NCBI RefSeq assembly: GCF_008831285.2
Contig: NW_022204507.1
Span: forward strand, 6,344,174-6,408,173
DNA from: Nymphaea colorata
Lineage: Eukaryota > Streptophyta > Magnoliopsida > Nymphaeales > Nymphaeaceae
Length of the DNA stretch: 64,000 nucleotides
Direction of reading: 5' to 3'
Position 1 is the first letter of the stretch. Every line of letters starts with the position of its first letter. A program made the translations under genes and the position numbers. The notes under the pieces are model-generated. The model had not been told where the DNA came from and did not search any database. It saw only the letters and a list, made by a program, of their open reading frames with translations. Positions 57,441-64,000 of the stretch are shown here, piece by piece.

Positions 57441-58010
57441 CCCAATGATGAAGCATTTTTAAATCTTGAAACACATTATACAATATGTTCGAGGCACATC
57501 TCAATATGGTATCCAGTTCTATAAATCCCAATATTTGACTCTCTGAGCGTACTCTGATGCAGACTGGGTGGGCTGTCCAGATACACGCCGATCTACTTCA
57601 GGATACTGCACATTTCTTGGTCCAAATTGTATATCCTGGAGCTGTAAGAAATAACCAACTGTTGCTCGCTCATCCTGTGAAGCTGAATACTGGGCCCTCG
57701 CCAGAGCTGCTGCTCAAATTAAATGGCTTACCTTCATTTTACAAGATCTCGGCGTCTACCTCTCCAAAGCTCCAATTCTATTGAGTGACAACATTTTGGC
57801 ACTACATACCACTATCAAAACAGTCTTTCATTCACGTATGAAACATCTTGGAACTTGATTATCATTTTGTTCGTGAAAAAGTCACACTGGGAAATATGAA
57901 TACTCAATTCGTCACAACCGAAGGTCAGCTTGCAGATCTTTTTACCAAACCATTGTCTCAGCAACGATTCAGCATCTTGGCTTACATATGCAGCCTTCCC
58001 TTCGGTTGAG
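57441..58010 (+). pseudogene. Copia-C RNase H
   Basis: In broken frames: [35 protein letters not shown] (catalytic Asp), [25 protein letters not shown] (Glu), LLSDNILALH (Asp), ELDYHFVREKVTLGN and QLADLFTKPLSQQRF, ending just before the purine tract. Several single-base stops and at least one frameshift near 57770 interrupt it. Confidence 0.85.
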
Positions 58011-58016
58011 GGGCGA

Positions 58017-58510
58017 TGATAACGCACTAGCTCACTCCAGAAAATTAGGTGTGTCTTCAACGGTTCATAACTCCAAGACATCAGGCGTGATCATAACTGC
58101 AGGAAATCAGGTGTAACTAATATAGCAGAAAATCAAATCAGCCACGAGAGTCAAGAGACTAAAACACATCTTCATAAGGCTCCAGCAATAAATCAGAATT
58201 CCAGCAAATTAAGAGCAATAAATATGCAAAGCCAATCGGACAAGCAACAAAAATGCCTCTACACAATGATGAAAGATTTCAGGAGAATGTCAGTTTCTCC
58301 TATTCAAAGCCAAAGGAGAAATTCAAGCAAACAGATTGTACGCCCATGGAAACTGATTCAAATTCGAATCAGACATAGCAATGTATAAATACTGTGCTAA
58401 GGGAACTAGATCATCATGAAATTGATGACTGAGTCGTGGAGTAGGAATTTTTCTTCCGAACCACATTAATTTCTTTTGTTCATCATCTTCATCCTTTTTT
58501 CTCTTGTACA
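58017..58510 (+). repeat. 3' LTR of Copia-C
   Basis: 494 bp, starting TGATAACGCACT after the tract TTGAGGGGCGA and ending CTTGTACA. Compared with the 5' LTR it lacks four bases (GGAA) near 58222 and carries many transitions. Confidence 0.88.
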
Positions 58511-59180
58511 GGCTAACAATTAACTTTATGCCAAAGTACTTGACAATGTAGAGTGGCAGAATGCAGCATTTTCAAAGATCAGAAAGCAGAATCCTGTGAA
58601 CTACATAAGGAGTCAAGAAGAGCAATCTTGCTCTCTGTCTCCCTCTTGGGTAACACATCTATTTTTATTTTTCTTTAGTCCATGTCTTAATTGATGAAGT
58701 TTCTACAAGAATTTGTGTGGCGTCTATGGATTTTCCTGGGCATATTTATGAATGCAGGAAAATTGGTCGCATTTCATACCCTCTTGTTGGGTTTTCCTAG
58801 GGTAAAAAGGCATGTCCTGGAGAGTTCCATTTGTTTGTTAGGAAATGGAATTAATTCCTGTTCCGACTTGAAGAATTAAGAGTTTTCAGTGGAAAGGTAA
58901 GCCACTTAAATGTGTTTGCCAAGTGTAGTTTCCTGAAAGACGATTTCAGTTTTGATATTTGAGTTATTTCTTTTTGAAAAAAAAGTTTGTCCGTTGTACA
59001 GTTGTGCCAAACACTTGAATATTGAGCTGCAACCATGGGAAGATTGTATTTTATGCTTATGGTATATTAAAGGTAAAATACTTAGTCATCAGTGTTTAAC
59101 CACCGATAATATTCTCATGTGCAACTGATTTATTAGCAAGTAGCTTATGATGCAGACTGTTTACAAGTGGTTGTTTACTG
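58511..59180. repeat. Duplicated intergenic sequence, left copy, 3' part
   Basis: Resumes the match to 61030-61680: AAGGAGTCAAGAA-AGCAATCTTGCTCTC, TTCAGTTTTGATATTTGAGTT, AACTGATTTATTA and AGCTTATGATGC-GAC are shared. Beyond 59180 a ~750-bp segment absent from the other copy follows, and similarity returns briefly near 59965 (GACAAAATATAACTATAA; compare 61752). Confidence 0.8.
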
Positions 59181-59455
59181 TTTAAGCGATTGTGCTTTCA
59201 GCGGCCAAAGACTAAAATATCACCTCTTCTTTTCTCTTTGACTTTCTCTCTCACTTTTCTCTTGGAAAAATCAAATGGTCACGTGCCAACCAATTTCTCT
59301 CCTTCTAAATCAGCCTTTTTTTCATTTTTTTCCAAAATATCAGGCTATTTTCCATTTTTTTTAACGGCCAAAGACTAAAACATCACCTTTTTCTCTCTTT
59401 AAATTTCTCTCAAAATTTTATCCTGAAAAAATCAAATGGTCAAGTACGTACCAAT

Positions 59456-59527
<72 letters not shown>

Positions 59528-59950
59528 AAAAAGTAGAGAGGGAAAAAGAGAGAATCTCGAGTTCTTTTAATATGAAAATTTGATTGCATTCATCTTTCAT
59601 CTCAGCATCCTCCTTTCTATATCAAAATTAAACAAAGAGAGAAAAAGGATGGTATACCAATAAGAATAACGTATGGGAATTAGTGGAAGAGCGGCCTGCT
59701 CATGGTTTTCATTCATTTGGCTTTTTTCAAAAAGCAGCCACATAGATGTGTTTGAGATGTTTTAATAAAATGTTGAGTGTTTAGTTGTATAAATTAATTT
59801 ATAACATGAAAAGGCTACATATTTTTTTATTCTTATAAATCTTGATCTATTGCATTGGACGTTGGTGATTTCTTTATCTTGTAAAATTGGAAATTCCAGA
59901 CTTTGAGTGCTTATTTTACTCACTAAATAAATGGCCCTATTTTTGCGATA
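59181..59950. other. Insertion-like segment with a tandem word and CT/TA microsatellite
   Basis: Present in the left duplicate only. GGCCAAAGACTAAAA-ATCACC starts at 59201 and again at 59365, giving two ~165-bp units ending AAATCAAATGGTCA. A (CT)n run at about 59459-59488 passes straight into (TA)n to about 59525. No coding signal. Confidence 0.65.
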
Positions 59951-60349
59951 TAGAAGAGTTTTGACAAAATATAACTATAAAATTTTTAAAATAAAGCAAA
60001 TACCTGTTAAGCAGTCGGTGGGCAAAAGAAGGGTTTCTATTAAGAAATTGAAAATGTGAAGGCACTTTTCAAAATTACAGCAAGTTATCAAGGACGACGT
60101 GAAAATTTTCTATAATAACCCGCCAACCATTAAGGTTCTCTCAAAAATTTCCTGCCAAAAGCAAGAAGCCAGGAAGAAAGAAGAGAGAGCATCAGAGCAC
60201 TGACACGTAGACCTGGGCAGCGGGCTGAGCCGCTGCGGGGTACCCGAGACCCAGGCCAGCTGACACAGGCGGCCTTGCTGATTAGTAATTCTTTTTGTCG
60301 GTCTTGTTTTTAAAATTATTTTGAGAGCCAGAGATTGATGGAAACTTAG

Positions 60350-61680
60350 GTACTGATCGTATTTGATGTGTATGAATTTAGTTCTTTCTTGCTCTTCTTT
60401 TTCGGTTCCTTCATTCTCAATCGACTGATTGAGTTGATAAGCCTAGTAGTTGTTTCTTGCTTGATCTTTTTCGAGAAACTCTGTTGAAGAATGTTTGGGA
60501 TTTCTAGGTCCGTTGGGCTTCAGGTGACTGGATTTGTGGAAGACCATTCAGTATGCCAATGGATTGGATGTATTCAAGATTGTTTTGTTCCTTCTCGTTC
60601 TCATTTCTTGGACATGAAAAAAAAAAATTCCGACTTCGTCTGTTTTGGTGTGTAACTCTGGGATTTCTGGTTGGATTGTTGGTTTCGGTGATAAAGTTGC
60701 TGGAAGATCGTTTAGTGTGTGATGCATTATAATTTTCAAATTCTCCTATGGATTCACACTCTTGAATTCGTTGATGTCTGCTTTTGTTATAGCTTTGTGT
60801 GTTGTTTGTGCCATCTTCCATGGATTGATCACTCAATCTCTAGTTCAATATGTTTGTTCAGGAGAGGACGTTTGTCCTTGATAGCGTCATATCTTGTGAT
60901 ATGTTCCTTTGACCATTTTGTTTCACAATCTTCTTAGGGCTCGCGGTGAATATCTGCAACTTTCTGCTCTCTCTCTCTCTCTCTCTCTGAAATTTCTCCC
61001 AGCTCACCTTGCTAATTATTTAGTGCCTTATCTCATTTTACAAATAACTTAGTGGGCAAGAATGTGACAATTCCAAAATGACAAGAAAGCAACATTTTTA
61101 GATAGATGAAGGCAGAAACCCGGGAAATACCTAAGGAGTCAAGAACAGCAATCTTGCTCTCCGTCTTACTCAATGTGAACCTTCTCTATGTTTATTTTTC
61201 TTTAGTTCTTGTCATAATTGAAGTTTTTTCAAGAATTCGTATGGCATCTGTGGGTCTTCTTCGGCATTTTATGAACTTTATAAAATTTGTCTAATTGCTA
61301 ACCCTCCTTTTGGTTTTCCTTAGGGTAAAAAAGGGTGTTTTGGACATTTATTTGTTATGAAATAGAATTAATTCTTGTTGAGACTTTAAGAATTAGGAGT
61401 TTTCAGTGGATAGGTAAGCTACTTAAACATATTGGCTGAAATGCCGGTTCCTGATTTCAGTTTTGATATTTGAGTTATTACATTACTATAAAACGTTTTT
61501 CAATCGTACAACTGTGGCAAATAATTGAATATTGATCTGCAATAATGGTAAACTGTCCTTTATGGTTATGGTATGTTAAATACAAATACTTGGTCACCAG
61601 TGTTTAAACAAACACAATGTTGTCATGTGGCAACTGATTTATTATCTAATAGCTTATGATGCGGACACTTTGTTTTTTTT
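60350..61680. repeat. Duplicated intergenic sequence, right copy, uninterrupted
   Basis: Direct-orientation partner of 52668-53364 plus 58511-59180, without any Copia insertion, so it approximates the pre-insertion state. The short junction region near 61010-61050 (GCTAATTATTTAGTGCC) is the empty site. Divergence between copies is clearly higher than between the young Copia LTRs. A longer CT run is at about 60966-60988. Just before it, 60205-60270 is a GC-rich patch with GCCGCTGCGGGG. Confidence 0.8.
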
Positions 61681-61809
61681 GTCATCATTTTGAACGAATG
61701 TGTGAGCAATACCATTTCATGATCGCATTGCAAGTGGGTGTATACTGTTTTGGCAAAATATAACTATAATGTTTTTTCAAAATAAAGTAAGTACCTGTTC
61801 ATGCACATA

Positions 61810-63555
61810 ACACTTTTGATCCTACCATGACTCACATCGGTCAGGACAATCTAATATCACAATAGGCCCAGTCCTCTTTGTGGTTGAAAGGTTAACTTCT
61901 TTCTTGAAATGTTTGATCCCTCCCTGCACTTGTTGAGCATGCAACCATTTTGAATTCTAATTAGTTGTTACTTTTTGTTTCTATTATGAAATCAAGATCA
62001 CAATTTTTACCACATCTACGTCTTGATACGACGTCCCAACAACCAAATAGATACACCCATTGCCTGACCAAAGCAAAAACCCTTGTTCAAGGCATCTTAT
62101 GGGGGTTTTCCTTTTCACATATGAGGGACTCTGGTCATTATTCACAATATTAGTTCCCACTTACTCTCCTGCCCTGTCCTAGCTGCTCTTCTTCTCGGAC
62201 TTCTCCTCCCCTCCCCATTGGTGGGCACCATGGCCAGCTGCTCCTCCCATCGGCCGGAGTCGTACTTGCTCCACTGATCGACCATGCGTTGAGTTGGAAC
62301 GACCAAGTTCGCCATCGACAAGATGACCTCCCGGCCTTTGATCAGCTTGGTATTTTAGTGGTGGTTGATTTGCGTCCCAACATTCGCTCTTAACACTTTC
62401 TTGTTAAACAAATGTGCATCTTTGGTTCTTGGTCCATGTTTATCAGCTTATCTGGTAATATTACTAACCCAAATCATGAGCTTTTCTGGGAGAGAATCCA
62501 CTTAGTTTCAGACCATCGCATTTCAAACGCTGTTTCACAACTGTTAATCCAAAAACTATTTTGTTGCCGGTCAACTTAAGGGCCAGTCAAAATAGTTTGC
62601 CAAGAAAATGGTACCGAATTGGTCAATTTCCATGAGAATTGAAAGGAATGAATATTAAAAGTAATTGGAAAATGATAATATAAAACAAAATTGCACTATT
62701 TAGAATGAAGTAATTTTCATCTCAGATGTATATATATATATTTTCTATTTTGTAATTTTTTTAATTAAGACAGGTGTGTTCCTCCTAGATGCACCCATAA
62801 TCATTAATTTTGGTCTTCTTATTTTCAATCATTGCTTACTACTAAATTGTATCATCAAAATGACAAAAGAGGGGCTTGGCCTGGCCAAGTTAAATTTTAG
62901 TCAAAAAAATATATAAGAAAAATATTATATATGTGAATTTATTTATTTAAAATTAATTAAAAATTGTCGAGCCTGGCCACGCCAGGTGCCCACTTCTATC
63001 TAGACATAATGTGTGTGCCATTATTGCATTTTACTTCTTGATTTTGTTACATTACCTGGCGGTTGATTTCTAGAATAAGTCTATGTTGTTACCCCCGCCT
63101 GTTTGATTGTCGCATCGAGATTGGGTGTTTTTGAAGCCGACGCTCTGTCAAAACAATAATTTGATCAAGACAGTATGTTACTATGTTCTCGCTTTTTCAG
63201 TACCAAATGGAAAGCTTGAATTTTGGATGACAAAGCCTTACTTCCAATTGCTTTTGGTGATTTTTCAGATACTGCCTATTGAAAAGTGAGCTTATTTTTA
63301 TTGAATAAAAATGTATAAACCTTGTACTTTAATACAAGAATATGTTGTTATAGCCACAAAATCATCTGCAAATATGATTGAGCAAACCAGCAGACTTCAT
63401 ATATACGTCATCCATCATCTACATATATGACAATAAAACAAACCTCATTTAACGCTGGTTTTTACTCTGAACGTCCCATACTAACGTCCGAGCCTAGCAA
63501 GAAGTTCAAATATGTTTATATCGATCATTGATCATTTGGCAGTTTGTTCGGTATT
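61810..63555. other. No recognisable gene
   Basis: AT-rich apart from a GC-richer patch at 62180-62350 (CTCCTCCCATCGGCCGG). Near 62873-62990 the words GGCTTGGCCTGGCCAAG and GCCTGGCCACGCCAGG bracket an AT-rich core, possibly a small MITE. No domain on either strand. Confidence 0.4.
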
Positions 63556-64000
63556 TTAAGGGAAGCATGAATGAATATAAGTCATCCCACACTCAAAACA
63601 TTTTCCCATGATACTGACCAAAAGTCTGCGATATTCTCGTGTCCCTCCTCTCCGAGAGAATAGCGAAAGGGACAGTGTGGCCTCCTCCTTCCTCTGCTTC
63701 CGACCTCTTCTTCTTGTCCATTTCTTGCTCACGCTTCTGACCACTCGCCATTCTTGCTCAGCCTCTGATCGCTCGCCATTGGCATTGTCTCCTCTTCTTT
63801 TACCGTCCCTCTCGCTGTGTTTGTCTGAAGGGAGAGAGACCTGTCTCTCTCTATCGATTTTTCTGTTCCGAGTCCCTTGGATGTCCACAGAGACACAGGC
63901 ACACTTTCTCAACAATGGCGTCTCTTCAAAGTGTCATTTTACGAGGGTCCCATTGGACCAATCCGTAACGTGTCTGAACCGCAGGAGGGAAGTGTTCCAT
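63556..64000. other. Pyrimidine-rich stretch, possible 5' end of a gene leaving the window
   Basis: Plus-strand CT-rich sequence with CTCTCTCTAT (63845) resembles a plant 5' UTR. ATGGCG at 63915, in good plant context (CAACAATGGCGT), opens MASLQSVILRGSHWTNP and then stops at 63966-63968 unless a splice donor intervenes. The minus-strand Arg/Glu-rich open frame (63556-63915) is the complement of CT-rich DNA and is probably not a gene. Confidence 0.25.

Larger units (their letters stand above)
53365..58510 (+). mobile_element. Older full-length Ty1/copia element (Copia-C)
   Basis: About 5.15 kb with LTRs 53365-53862 and 58017-58510 that both start TGATAAC and are collinear but differ at roughly 40 positions plus small indels by eye count, many of them C/T or G/A. 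Gag, protease, integrase, RT and RNase H follow in Copia order. A purine tract (TTGAGGGGCGA) precedes the 3' LTR. No convincing primer site follows the 5' LTR, and the 5-bp flanks (CAGCC and GGCTA) do not match. It splits a sequence that is uninterrupted at 60.35-61.7 kb, which independently shows the insertion. Confidence 0.93.

Noticed and set aside
63556-63915. 119-codon Arg/Glu-rich minus-strand frame
   Set aside because: Complement of CT-rich, UTR-like DNA; low complexity and no domain.

Overview
This window looks like repeat-dense intergenic DNA of a flowering-plant nuclear genome. It is AT-rich overall and has no bacterial-style gene packing. It carries many Ty1/copia retrotransposon remnants primed by initiator tRNA-Met (TGGTATCAGAGC-type sites, both strands), a plant-type hAT transposase with an intron, MITE-like elements, long microsatellites and one 100-N assembly gap. 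I found no confident intact host gene, no rRNA or tRNA gene and no CRISPR array. The species cannot be named from the sequence.

Left third (1-24.8 kb). Copia debris lies on both strands. There is a minus-strand gag/pol deletion derivative at 1-1051, a minus-strand gag/protease piece with its primer site and LTR at 2.27-3.78 kb, and a decayed, rearranged plus-strand copy at 4.5-6.3 kb. An LTR with a visible minus-strand TATA box spans 7.6-8.86 kb, followed by short tandem repeats. A diverged ~560-bp tandem array lies at 9.9-11.3 kb. A ~1-kb sequence occurs at 11.34-12.36 kb and again, in the same orientation, at 23.75-24.77 kb. Between these copies sits a block of two minus-strand Copia elements (A at 15.8-20.5 kb, B at 20.5-23.5 kb). 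A's integrase is split by a 422-bp hAT-like MITE with an imperfect 8-bp target duplication.

Middle (24.8-41.6 kb). A pyrimidine-rich stretch runs into the gap, then AT-rich and TA-microsatellite DNA hosts the best element of the window: a complete-looking Copia (28858-33990) with identical 165-bp LTRs, perfect GTATG target duplications, a primer site and a polypurine tract. Its reading frame is nevertheless broken in five places, which suggests it was mobilised in trans. Further right, two related GC-rich LTR-like repeats (35.2-36.6 and 40.3-41.6 kb) bracket an unrecognised gag-like minus-strand coding region and a degenerate hAT transposase (38.9-40.2 kb).

Right third (41.6-64 kb). This is mostly low-copy-looking non-coding DNA with a few coding-like fragments (44.9-45.2 and 48.3-48.7 kb) that I cannot assign. 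A ~1.35-kb sequence is present twice (52.67-59.2 kb and 60.35-61.7 kb). The first copy is interrupted by an older 5.1-kb Copia element (53365-58510) with visibly diverged LTRs, an RT deletion and many stops. All element ages and nesting orders are inferred from structure only.
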